Source: Oscillospiraceae bacterium (lineage in GTDB: Bacteria; Bacillota; Clostridia; Oscillospirales; Oscillospiraceae). Taken from it: a DNA stretch of 17,050 bases. Position 1 is the first letter of the stretch. Each line of letters starts with the position of its first letter. Both the position numbers and the translations under genes were made by a program. The notes beneath the pieces were generated by a model that saw only the letters and a list, made by a program, of their open reading frames with translations, did not search any database and was not told the DNA's origin. Below, piece by piece: positions 6,842-13,118 of the stretch. Location: positions 1-17,050 of the forward strand of contig JAITQY010000043.1 of assembly GCA_031288675.1 (NCBI GenBank). The letters run 5' to 3'.

Positions 6842-6890
6842 AAATATAAGTTTTCAGCTAAAACACTTCACCAAAGAAAGGCAATAGAAA

Positions 6891-7913
6891 ATGAAAAAGA
6901 CATTTGCGCTGATCCTCGCATTAACCATGCTGTTAGTATTGGCAGCGTGCGGAAGCACGACCTCTGCTCCGTCGGGAGACACCGAATCCAACACGCCTTC
7001 AAAAGCGGAAAGCACAGAAAAAAACTATAGCATAGCTATTGCTCAGTTCGTAGAGCATCCGGCGCTTGACGCGGCTCGGGACGGCTTTATTCAGGCGCTT
7101 GCTGACAATGGTTATAAAAACGGAGAGAACGTTACAATCACTGTGGAAAACGCGGCTGCGGACAGCTCTAATCTGACGACTATCGCAGACCAGTTTATCT
7201 CAAATAACGTTGACCTTATTCTTGCAATCGCGACGCCGGCGGCTCAGGCGATTGCCGGAAAAACTACGACAATCCCGATTCTCGGAACTGCTATCACGGA
7301 CTACGTGGCGGCAGGGCTTGTTGACAGCAATGAGGCCCCGGGACGTAATATTTCCGGAACGACTGATATGAACCCCATCTCCGACCAAATCGACCTGCTT
7401 GTAAAGCTCGTTCCAAACGCGCAGACTGTTGGATTTGTATATACCTCCAGCGAGGATAACAGCATAGTACAAATTGACATCGCCAAAGCGTACATTGAGA
7501 GCATCGATCTTGCTTGGAAAGAAGTCACAGTAACTTCTACGAACGATGTTCAGCAAGCGGTGACTTCCATCGTTACGGAAGTCGATGCGCTATACCTGCC
7601 GACGGATAACATCATCGCCAACACTATGCCGACCGTTTACGGCGTGACAGCGGTGTCTAAGACACCGGTCATCACGGCGGAGCAAGGTATGGTTGAGCAG
7701 GGCGGGCTGGCAACGCTTGGATTAAACTACTATGATCTTGGCTATCAAACAGGGCTTATGGCTATTGAGGTTCTTAACGGCGCTGATACGGCAACGCTGC
7801 CGATTCGTAAGGCTTCTAATTTTGACTATGCCATTAACGGCGACGTTGCAGAAGCTATAGGCTATACAATTCCGGATGACCTTCAGGAATACGTATTCAC
7901 AGCGGCGGAATAA
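6891..7913 (+). CDS. TrpX-type ABC transporter substrate-binding lipoprotein
   Basis: This is the extracellular solute-binding component of an ABC importer of the TrpXYZ type (ABC_sub_bind family), members of which are linked to tryptophan or tyrosine uptake in Firmicutes. The N-terminus is a lipoprotein signal peptide (KK at 2-3, hydrophobic 5-17, lipobox LAAC with Cys20), followed by a Ser/Thr/Glu-rich linker (about 21-44). The periplasmic-binding-like fold starts at YSIAIAQFVEHPALD (46-60), with GFIQALADNGY and IADQFISNNVDLILAIATPAAQA, all typical of this family. Length 340 is normal. The start ATG 6891 has AAAGAAAGG upstream. It is first in an operon with the permease and ATPase genes. 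It needs the Lgt encoded 1.8 kb upstream for anchoring. The ligand is inferred from family only and could be another small molecule. Confidence 0.9.
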   Translation: MKKTFALILALTMLLVLAACGSTTSAPSGDTESNTPSKAESTEKNYSIAIAQFVEHPALDAARDGFIQALADNGYKNGENVTITVENAAADSSNLTTIADQFISNNVDLILAIATPAAQAIAGKTTTIPILGTAITDYVAAGLVDSNEAPGRNISGTTDMNPISDQIDLLVKLVPNAQTVGFVYTSSEDNSIVQIDIAKAYIESIDLAWKEVTVTSTNDVQQAVTSIVTEVDALYLPTDNIIANTMPTVYGVTAVSKTPVITAEQGMVEQGGLATLGLNYYDLGYQTGLMAIEVLNGADTATLPIRKASNFDYAINGDVAEAIGYTIPDDLQEYVFTAAE

Positions 7914-7930
7914 TAAATCTGTGAAGTTCA

Positions 7931-7996
7931 TTATTAGCGCGGGGCGGGGTCGCATCCGTCCCGCGCTAATAAAATTTAGCAGTTGGCATTCAACTG
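7931..7996 (+). promoter_or_regulatory. Intercistronic stem-loops after the lipoprotein gene
   Basis: TTATTAGCGCGGG (7931-7943) and CCCGCGCTAATAA (7960-7972) form a 13-bp perfect stem 17 nt after the lipoprotein stop, followed only by AAAATTT, not a long T run. A second hairpin, CAGTTG (7980-7985)/CAACTG (7991-7996), follows. Such a stem between a binding-protein gene and its permease gene commonly causes partial termination or protects the upstream mRNA, giving excess binding protein. The remaining spacer to 8105 includes a possible 13-codon ORF (8043-8084) that I do not trust. Confidence 0.7.
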
Positions 7997-8105
7997 ACGG
8001 ATGCTGCGGGTAAGTCCGAAATAGCTAAAGAGAGTTGCCATTATGAGAGCAGAGGCTTTTATACTTGGCGAATACAGACGTTAAAACAGGCAAAGGGGTG
8101 GATGG

Positions 8106-9146
8106 ATGAAGCGTAAATCAACGATTCCCTCGATTACAGTAAAATTTGTGGCGCTTGCAGCGCTTGTGATTTTGTGGACACAAATGCCGACTATCATCTC
8201 CGGAGCGGTTTCTTTAGGATTGCTGTGGGGAATAATGGTACTTGGTGTTTTTATCACTTACAGAGTATTGGACATTGCCGATTTGACGGTAGAGGGAACC
8301 ATCACATTTGGTGCGTCTATAGCGGCGCAGATGATAACGTCCGGGCAAAGTCCGGCGCTTGCCACGGCAGCGGCGTTCGGCGGAGGATTACTTGCGGGAC
8401 TTGTAACCGGTATCCTGCATACGAAACTGCGGATACCCGCTCTGCTGTCCGGTATTCTGACGCTTACGGGGCTGTATTCTATCAATCTGAGGGTAATGGG
8501 ACGCCCCAATATGCCATTGCTGCCGTTTAAGGTATCGTCGGTGTTTACACCGCTTAACGATGCGTTGGAGCCGCTCAGCCGCACGTTTCCGGAGCTTGCT
8601 AAAAAGGGATACCTAAGCGGGCTTTCAAGTGTGATAGTAGGCGTTGGCTGTTTGATTGTTATCGGAATATTGCTGTACTGGTTTTTCGGCACGGAAATAG
8701 GATCTGCCGTGCGCGCTACGGGCAATAATCCGAATATGATACGCGCTCAGGGAGTGAATACCTCTGTAATGATTATCTTGGGATTGATGATCTCCAACGG
8801 GTTAGTCGGGTTTGCAGGCGCGCTGATAGCGCAGTATCAAACGTTCTCTGATATCAATATGGGACAGGGTTCAATCGTTATCGGGCTTGCGTCGCTGATA
8901 ATCGGCGAGGTGCTGTTTGGTACGCGGTCGTTCAGAAATACTCTTATTTCTGTGATATTAGGCGCGGTTACTTACCGCGTAATCATTGCGCTTGTTATAA
9001 AATTCGGGCTTAATGCTAACGATTTGAAACTGTTTGTGGCCGCGACGGTAACGTTTGCGCTTACTCTGCCGCAGATGCAGACATACGCGCGCACGGTTAT
9101 TAAGTCGCTGAAGCGTCCGAGAAAGGCAGGTGAGCCGAATGCTTGA
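8106..9146 (+). CDS. TrpY-type ABC transporter permease
   Basis: The 346-residue product is a polytopic membrane protein of the branched-chain-amino-acid/TrpY-type permease family (BPD_transp_2). Hydrophobic segments lie near 14-30, 33-52, 62-78, 82-104, 111-126, 176-196, 219-243, 250-270, 276-297 and 305-322. Family-like segments are ITYRVLDIADLTVEGTITFG (50-69), LSGILTLTGLYSINL, and AVRATGNNPNMIRAQGVNT (about 202-220), the cytoplasmic coupling region, then SNGLVGFAGALIAQYQTFSD and MGQGSIVIGLASLIIGE. The start is the ATG at 8106 with AAAGGGG 7 nt upstream; an out-of-frame ATG occurs at 8102. Its stop overlaps the ATPase start by 8 nt, indicating translational coupling. The wide spacer before it holds the stem-loop described at 7931-7996. 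Confidence 0.9.
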   Translation: MKRKSTIPSITVKFVALAALVILWTQMPTIISGAVSLGLLWGIMVLGVFITYRVLDIADLTVEGTITFGASIAAQMITSGQSPALATAAAFGGGLLAGLVTGILHTKLRIPALLSGILTLTGLYSINLRVMGRPNMPLLPFKVSSVFTPLNDALEPLSRTFPELAKKGYLSGLSSVIVGVGCLIVIGILLYWFFGTEIGSAVRATGNNPNMIRAQGVNTSVMIILGLMISNGLVGFAGALIAQYQTFSDINMGQGSIVIGLASLIIGEVLFGTRSFRNTLISVILGAVTYRVIIALVIKFGLNANDLKLFVAATVTFALTLPQMQTYARTVIKSLKRPRKAGEPNA

Positions 9147-9933
9147 CGCAAAAGACGTCGTAAAGATATTCAATCACGGAACAATAAACGAGAAAACGGC
9201 GCTCCGCGGAGTTTCACTGCATTTGAAAGAAGGCGAGTTCGTTTCCGTGATAGGCGGTAACGGTGCAGGCAAAAGCACTCTGCTTTCTGCCATAGCCGGC
9301 GTTTACGGGGTGGATTCCGGCAATATATCAATAGACGACCGCGATGTAACGCGTTTGCCGGAACACCGGCGCGCGAAGTATATCGGGCGCGTATTCCAAG
9401 ACCCTATGATGGGTACAGCCGCAAATATGGAGATAGAAGAAAATCTTGCGCTTGCGGCACGGCGCGGACAACTGCGCGGTCTGAAATGGGGAGTTACAGC
9501 CTCTGAACGCGCAGAGTACCGCGATAAACTGCGCAGATTAGATTTAGGCTTGGAGAACCGTCTTACGAGTAAGGTCGGGCTTTTGTCCGGAGGTCAGCGT
9601 CAGGCTCTTACGCTGCTTATGGCAACACTTCGGAAACCTAAACTTCTGCTGCTTGACGAACACACGGCGGCACTTGATCCTAAAACAGCGGCTAAGGTTT
9701 TGGAATTGTCGGAGGAGCTAATACACGAAAATAACCTTACTACAATGATGGTAACACACAATATGCGCGACGCTATCGCTCACGGAGACCGCCTTATAAT
9801 GATGTACGACGGAAAAATCATCATAGATGTTGAAGGTGAAACGAAGCGAAATCTGACTGCAAAGCAACTGCTTGATAAATTCGAGGAGCTAAGCGGCAGC
9901 AGTGAGGCGGACGGGAATTTGTTATTAGGATGA
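9139..9933 (+). CDS. TrpZ-type ABC transporter ATPase
   Basis: This is the cytosolic ATPase that powers the importer. From the ATG at 9139 it has 264 residues: Walker A GGNGAGKST (39-47), Q-loop VFQDPMMGT, signature LSGGQRQ (149-155), Walker B LLLLDEHTAALD with D173 and E174, and H-loop MMVTHNM. The His after the DE pair (DEH rather than DEP) is characteristic of this subfamily. A GTG at 9130 would add three residues, but AGGTGAG sits 5 nt before the ATG, and family members start with M-L-D/E, so ATG 9139 is preferred. It overlaps the permease gene by 8 nt, and the methyltransferase gene begins 13 nt after its stop. Confidence 0.93.
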   Translation: MLDAKDVVKIFNHGTINEKTALRGVSLHLKEGEFVSVIGGNGAGKSTLLSAIAGVYGVDSGNISIDDRDVTRLPEHRRAKYIGRVFQDPMMGTAANMEIEENLALAARRGQLRGLKWGVTASERAEYRDKLRRLDLGLENRLTSKVGLLSGGQRQALTLLMATLRKPKLLLLDEHTAALDPKTAAKVLELSEELIHENNLTTMMVTHNMRDAIAHGDRLIMMYDGKIIIDVEGETKRNLTAKQLLDKFEELSGSSEADGNLLLG

Positions 9934-9946
9934 GCGGAGGTCGGAG

Positions 9947-10540
9947 ATGAGCCATTATTTTACAGACGACGCACCACCTAAGCACGAAATCAAGCGGATA
10001 AATTATCTGTTCGCAGGGCAGAAATTTGTGTTCACGACAGACGCCGGCGTTTTCTCTAAAGACCATATTGATCCGGCAACGGACATTCTGCTGCGTACAA
10101 TGCCAAAACTTAGCGGAACTCTGCTGGATATGGGGTGCGGATACGGATGTATAGGGATTGTGCTTGCTAAAACATATTCGATTCAGCTGACACAGGCGGA
10201 CGTAACTCAGGCGGCTGTTGATTTGACGCGTCAGAATTGCACCGATAACGGTGTGCGGTCAGTTATAGTGAAATCGGACTGCTTCGGTAACGTCGAGGGT
10301 TCATTTGATACGATCACTATCAATCCCCCGATCCACGCGGGTAAAGCGGTGACGTACCGGATGTACGAGGAAGCGCCGGAGTATTTGAAGCCTGATGGAA
10401 AACTTTACGTCGTAACGCTTAAAAAGCACGGCGCGGAGAGTACGCGCTCCAAGCTGACAGAGGTTTTCGGTAATTGCGAAACGCTTCAAAAGAAGAACGG
10501 TTATTACGTGTTCCGTTGCACAAAGCAAGATAGGCAATAG
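9947..10540 (+). CDS. RsmC-like class I methyltransferase
   Basis: The 197-residue protein is a SAM-dependent methyltransferase of the MTS/RsmC (YbxB) group, whose characterised members methylate guanine N2 in 16S rRNA. The N-terminal part has FTTDAGVFSKDHIDPATDILL (29-49), matching the GVFSxxxxDxGTxLL pattern of this group. Motif I is LLDMGCGYGCIG (59-70), an acidic residue in the next strand is Asp85, and the catalytic NPPI (126-129) is followed by HAGKAVTYRMYEEA. At about 200 residues it matches the single-domain Gram-positive version rather than the two-domain E. coli RsmC. It starts 13 nt after the ATPase gene with GGAGG/GGAG upstream, so it is the last gene of the importer operon; a functional link to transport is not evident. 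The partial repeat copy D begins at its stop. Confidence 0.9.
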   Translation: MSHYFTDDAPPKHEIKRINYLFAGQKFVFTTDAGVFSKDHIDPATDILLRTMPKLSGTLLDMGCGYGCIGIVLAKTYSIQLTQADVTQAAVDLTRQNCTDNGVRSVIVKSDCFGNVEGSFDTITINPPIHAGKAVTYRMYEEAPEYLKPDGKLYVVTLKKHGAESTRSKLTEVFGNCETLQKKNGYYVFRCTKQDRQ

Positions 10541-10580
10541 TCGACAGTAGTGAGTCGAGAGTGGACGGGGGACGAGTAAT
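10531..10580. repeat. Interspersed mosaic repeat, partial copy D
   Basis: The GGCAATAGTCGACAGTAGTG segment and following GAGTCGAGAGTGGACG match the first module of copies A, B and C, overlapping the methyltransferase stop. The heptad and promoter modules are missing; instead a low-complexity stretch rich in TTGCAA, AAATTG and AAAATT (about 10580-10613) follows. Confidence 0.65.
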
Positions 10581-10610
10581 AATTGCAAGTTGCAAATGGG
10601 AAATTGAAAA

Positions 10611-10655
10611 TTAATACGACAAAAACACTATTAATGATATATCGATTGTGCGCAT
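10611..10655 (-). CDS. Tiny divergent ORF with strong ribosome binding site, possible gene remnant
   Basis: On the minus strand a textbook AAAGGAGGT lies 7 nt before an ATG at 10655, but the frame closes after 14 codons (MRTIDISLIVFLSY). It diverges from the XRE regulator gene, the classic arrangement for a repressor and its target. The stop falls where the low-complexity sequence and repeat copy D begin, so this may be the 5' end of a gene truncated by rearrangement, or a genuine small peptide. I recognise no family. Confidence 0.35.
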   Translation of the reverse strand: MRTIDISLIVFLSY

Positions 10656-10692
10656 TTTTCGTACCTCCTTTTTTGTGCAGGGAAAATTTACC

Positions 10693-10721
10693 TTGACAAA
10701 CAAAGTCTTATAGTATATATT
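10693..10721 (+). promoter_or_regulatory. Promoter of the XRE regulator gene
   Basis: TTGACA (10693-10698), 17 bp spacer, TATATT (10716-10721); TATTAT at 10718 is an alternative -10 at 19 bp. No TGn extension is present. The gene starts 30 nt downstream with AAGGGG as ribosome binding site. Confidence 0.6.
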
Positions 10722-10751
10722 ATCGGTAGAAAAATATAAGGGGACAAAAGT

Positions 10752-11165
10752 ATGGGCGAGAGATTGAAAATACTAAGGCGAGAACTTGGTTTGAATCAAA
10801 GTGAGTTTGGGCGAAAAGTTGGGTTAACAACTCCAACAATTTCGAGAATCGAAAAAAACATTACAAATTTAACAAAGAGCAATATAATTTCAATCTCTAA
10901 TTTATTTAACGTTCGGCTGGAGTGGCTAATAAGCGGAGACGGGGATATGTTTGAGACGGTATCTGAGGATATAATAGGACTATTATATAAAAGTAAAGAT
11001 TTATCTCCGGCAGTTGTAGAGATGTTTGAGCTTTATCTTCGTCAAGACGATAAGGCAAAGGCTGTGATCGAAAAGTTTATCAATGATTTTGTCGCGTTGT
11101 ATCACGCATTACGAGAGACAGAGGAAACGGCGGGCGGGCAACGCCGAATAGTCGACAGTCAATAG
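10752..11165 (+). CDS. XRE/Cro-C1 family HTH transcriptional regulator
   Basis: The first 60 or so residues of this 137-residue protein form a lambda-repressor-like DNA-binding domain: LKILRRELGLNQSEFGRKVG, TTPTISRIEKN, ISNLFNVRLEWLISGDGDMF. The ending VRLEWLISGDGDMF is typical of phage- and plasmid-type repressors. The C-terminal part (about 68-120) is predicted helical and may dimerise. The gene is clearly more AT-rich than its neighbours and uses more A/T-ending codons, suggesting acquisition. Its last seven or so codons (RRIVDSQ) are read from the first module of repeat copy B, so the natural C-terminus may have been replaced. It is flanked by repeat copies D and B and has its own promoter; a divergent tiny ORF lies upstream. 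Its targets are unknown; autoregulation is likely for the family. Confidence 0.88.
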   Translation: MGERLKILRRELGLNQSEFGRKVGLTTPTISRIEKNITNLTKSNIISISNLFNVRLEWLISGDGDMFETVSEDIIGLLYKSKDLSPAVVEMFELYLRQDDKAKAVIEKFINDFVALYHALRETEETAGGQRRIVDSQ

Positions 11166-11304
11166 TCGTGAGTAGGCAGGGGACGAAGAAACGGGAAGCG
11201 TTAATCATTAACTATTAGTCATTAATCACTACTCAAGTATTATAACACAAAGTTTCTGATTTGTCAAGAGGTAAATCGCGTGTAATCGTAAACAATTTAT
11301 GAAC
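11148..11304. repeat. Interspersed mosaic repeat, copy B
   Basis: It contains the AATAGTCGACAGTCAATAGTC module (from about 11149), the TTAATCATTAACTATTAGTC heptad module (11201-11220), the promoter module (11239-11267) and the GTGTAATCGTAAACAATTTA tail. The core 11200-11304 aligns gap-free to 1951-2055. Its start lies inside the XRE coding sequence, and its end abuts the terminator at 11302. Confidence 0.85.
11239..11267 (-). promoter_or_regulatory. Repeat-borne consensus promoter, copy B
   Basis: Minus-strand TTGACA (11267-11262), 17 bp spacer, TATAAT (11244-11239), with TGT before the -10. It points into the XRE gene from its 3' end, so any transcript would be antisense to that gene. Confidence 0.7.
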
Positions 11305-11343
11305 TGTAAAGGGCAAACAATTGTTCGCCCCTTACAGTTTTTT
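11302..11343 (+). terminator. Terminator downstream of XRE gene, overlapping the MmcQ-type stop codon
   Basis: AACTGTAA-A-GGGC (11302-11314) pairs with GCCC-C-TTACAGTT (11327-11339), then six T (11338-11343). The inner part has the GGGCAAACAATTGTTCGCCC form. On the opposite strand it contains the stop of the MmcQ/YjbR gene but lacks a T run, so it works best for plus-strand transcripts. Confidence 0.75.
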
Positions 11344-11679
11344 GGGTTTTACAAGTTCGTAGCTGTCTGTAATACAAACTTCGATTTCATCATCAGGAAC
11401 ATCCCCTGAGAGTTCTATCATACTCCAGTGGGTTTTATTCAGGTGATAAGCTGGTGTAAGACATTTGTAAACCGAGCGCAGAAATTCCGAGCGAGTGGGA
11501 TCGCATTTGAAGCTGACATAATCCCTGCCGCCGCGTTCATAGATACACGCAAAGATTTTTTTGTTACCCCTGCAGCGTATAACCGTCCAGCGCTCCGCGT
11601 CATCAACATTGCCAAACGGGTAATCTATGTACGCGCCCGCAAACGAAAGGCAATATTCGATAACATCGGCTTTAGACAT
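11332..11679 (-). CDS. MmcQ/YjbR family protein
   Basis: This 115-residue protein belongs to the MmcQ/YjbR family of small proteins with a double-wing/CyaY-like fold, often annotated as DNA-binding but without an established role. Typical elements are YCLSFAGAYIDYPFG (9-23), KKIFACI, VSFKCDP (about 55-61), LTPAYHLNKTHWSMIEL (about 74-90), GDVPDDEI and the C-terminal SYELV. I use ATG 11679, which has AGGAG 6 nt upstream and gives the family's usual length; a longer frame from 11754 would begin inside the RNase P RNA. Only about 32 nt separate it from the 3' end of rnpB, with no obvious terminator or promoter between, so it may be expressed by read-through from rnpB. Confidence 0.88.
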   Translation of the reverse strand: MSKADVIEYCLSFAGAYIDYPFGNVDDAERWTVIRCRGNKKIFACIYERGGRDYVSFKCDPTRSEFLRSVYKCLTPAYHLNKTHWSMIELSGDVPDDEIEVCITDSYELVKPKKL

Positions 11680-11711
11680 AGAAAACTCCTGAACATATGT
11701 GCGGATTAAAA

Positions 11712-12050
11712 TTACGAGTGGGAACAGTAAGCCGGGTTCTGTTATGACGGTCATCTATCTAGGCTGATCGTTGCCGAACAGCTCAAGCCTTAAAAGGGCG
11801 CTGAGCGGGGCGGCTCATAAGCGCCCAAAGTTGCCGCGGATAGAGCTTACGGCACGGAGACGTTTCACCGTTCCGCGGGTGAGCTTTTGCCTCACCGTTA
11901 CATCTGTAGCGCCGTTGCCGGCGTTAGTATATTTTCTGTCGCGCTTGTCCTGGAGTCACCTCCGGCGGGAGTTACCCGTTATCCTGCCCCGTGCGGCCCG
12001 GACTTTCCTCGCACGCTTTCGGCGCGCGCGACCGTCCGTTCCCCTCGTAA
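11712..12050 (-). ncRNA. rnpB: RNase P RNA (bacterial, A-type)
   Basis: RNase P RNA is the catalytic subunit that matures tRNA 5' ends. On the minus strand the conserved regions appear in order: GAGGAAAGTCCGGGC (CR-I), ACAGAAAATATAC, a GGTGAGGCAAAAGCTCACC hairpin, GTGAAACG, then GGCTTGAGCTG, GCCTAGATAGATGACCGTC (CR-V) and AGAACCCGGCTTA (CR-IV). The ends pair: TTACGAG-GGGAAC at 5' with GTTCCC-A-CTCGTAA at 3' forms P1, which fixes the boundaries within a few bases. P16 is formed by GGGCGC and GCGCCC with TGAGC/GCTCA. The 3' side of L15, where most bacteria have GGU to bind the tRNA CCA end, reads UUUU here by my manual alignment. Length is about 340 nt, within the normal range. Confidence 0.95.
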
Positions 12051-12059
12051 TCTTTTATA

Positions 12060-12088
12060 ATTATAACCCCGAAATATTTATTTGTCAA
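12060..12088 (-). promoter_or_regulatory. Promoter of rnpB
   Basis: Minus-strand TTGACA (12088-12083), 17 bp spacer, TATAAT (12065-12060). Transcription would begin near 12053, matching the 5' end defined by P1. A small inverted repeat, AATCGAA (12108-12114)/TTCGATT (12124-12130), lies just upstream and might end the stalk-protein transcript, though without a T run. Confidence 0.9.
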
Positions 12089-12156
12089 ATGTTTTTGCGG
12101 GTTTTATAATCGAATTAGGTCACTTCGATTTGTATGCTATATGATATTAATCTTGT

Positions 12157-12858
12157 TTAAGGTTTACACACCTTACAAGGCTCGTAACCGTTACTTATTG
12201 CCCAAGATAAAGAAACCTCGTATTTGCTTTCATCAAGGTAACGGCAGCTGCTCCGGTGATACTTGCTTCCGGTATCGGTAATATAAACATCGCTTTCGGA
12301 AGTATTCGGTGTTGGCTCAGGGGTGATAGTCGGAGCGGCAACTGGCACGGGAGCGGGCGGCGGAGCCGTTGAGACGGTAGTTATAAGAACAGTTTTAGTA
12401 TCTGCGTCGAAACCGACGCTAAAGCCAAGAGCCGCTCCTAAATCTTTGAGCCGGAAGTAGTTAGCTCCGTCGATTTTATAGGCAGTTAAATCTAAGGCTG
12501 TTTCACCTATGTAAACCTTGTCCGTACTTGGTGCTATAGTAGTGTATCCGCTTGGTTTGGCAGTGCTTTCTGTGCCGTTTGGTGTATATGGTACATCAGA
12601 GATAATTGAAATTGCTGATTTTTCACTGTCATATGTTACATCAAAAGAGTTAACCAGTAGTGCGATGTCGCGGAGTTTGAAATAATTTTCATTGTTGATT
12701 GTAAATGCGGCAACAACATCAACGAGAGAACCGTCAAATGACAGCAAGTGCGTTGTCGGAGTTGCAATTATATCGCTGTTTGCGGCTATCGTAACCGGCG
12801 CTATTCCCAACATTACGGAAAAGATAAGGGAAATAGTAATTAGTTTTATTTTTCTCAT
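12157..12858 (-). CDS. Secreted stalk-domain protein with C-terminal Cys/His metal-binding-like domain
   Basis: The 233-residue protein starts with a Sec signal peptide (RKIK, hydrophobic 6-20, cleavage likely near TIAA-NS, 26-27). Two copper-amine-oxidase-N-like stalk modules follow: ENYFKLRDIALLVN (57-70) with DVTYDSEKSAISI, and ANYFRLKDLGAALGF (132-146) with VGFDADTKTVLIT. This repeated YFKLRDLA pattern is widespread in cell-surface proteins of Clostridia. A Pro/Ala/Thr-rich linker (165-187) leads to a compact tail (190-231): VYITDTGSKYHRSSCRYL then SNGYEPCKVCKP. His201, Cys205, Cys228 and Cys231 give an HxxxC...CxxC set like the Ada-type metal-binding domain found at the end of some nucleases and surface proteins. 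It would be exported; no sortase signal is seen. It has its own promoter. Function unknown. Confidence 0.85.
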   Translation of the reverse strand: MRKIKLITISLIFSVMLGIAPVTIAANSDIIATPTTHLLSFDGSLVDVVAAFTINNENYFKLRDIALLVNSFDVTYDSEKSAISIISDVPYTPNGTESTAKPSGYTTIAPSTDKVYIGETALDLTAYKIDGANYFRLKDLGAALGFSVGFDADTKTVLITTVSTAPPPAPVPVAAPTITPEPTPNTSESDVYITDTGSKYHRSSCRYLDESKYEVSLSWAISNGYEPCKVCKP

Positions 12859-12886
12859 AATAACCTCAGAAAGTTTATTTTACAAA

Positions 12887-12915
12887 ATTATATCACTTGA
12901 ATCCATAAATTGCAA
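12887..12915 (-). promoter_or_regulatory. Promoter of the stalk-domain protein gene
   Basis: Minus-strand TTGCAA (12915-12910), 17 bp spacer, TATAAT (12892-12887), with TGA before the -10. It lies about 29 nt before the ATG, with GAGGTT as ribosome binding site. Confidence 0.7.
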
Positions 12916-12996
12916 GAAAAAATTCTTAATTTTATAACGAATGCAACGATGAAATCCTTTTTATATTTCGTTTATTGAATGTTTTTAATTTTGCGC

Positions 12997-13025
12997 TTGA
13001 CAAGCGATGAATAGCGTGTTATAAT
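12997..13025 (+). promoter_or_regulatory. Promoter of the 247-residue unknown gene
   Basis: TTGACA (12997-13002), 17 bp spacer, TATAAT (13020-13025), with TGT before the -10. The leader of about 87 nt contains a 7-bp inverted repeat, AAATGTA (13037-13043)/TACATTT (13068-13074), of unknown meaning. Confidence 0.88.
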
Positions 13026-13118
13026 CAACTTAGTAAAAATGTACGAAAATATTTTGACTGTGCAGCATACATTTAGCTGAAAGGTAAATTGAACTTTTAA
13101 TAAGCGAGGTAACTAATA

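Noticed and set aside
6720..6890. T-box leader for the TrpXYZ-type operon
   Set aside because: I find no T-box consensus sequence; the leader is also shorter than typical T-box leaders.
6818..7030. 70-residue plus-strand ORF with Tyr and Trp codons as a leader peptide
   Set aside because: It starts with TTG inside the T run of the hairpin, has no ribosome binding site and overlaps the lipoprotein gene.
8043..8084. 13-codon ORF between the lipoprotein and permease genes
   Set aside because: It has only a weak GAGAG upstream and no evidence of conservation from this sequence alone.
9130..9138. GTG start for the ATPase gene at 9130
   Set aside because: ATG 9139 has better ribosome-binding spacing and matches the usual family N-terminus.
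11680..11754. Longer start for the MmcQ/YjbR gene at 11754
   Set aside because: It would extend 25 residues into rnpB; ATG 11679 has a good ribosome binding site and gives the family length.
11771..12109. 112-residue plus-strand ORF
   Set aside because: It is the complement of the RNase P RNA gene; the conserved RNA regions and P1 pairing explain the sequence.
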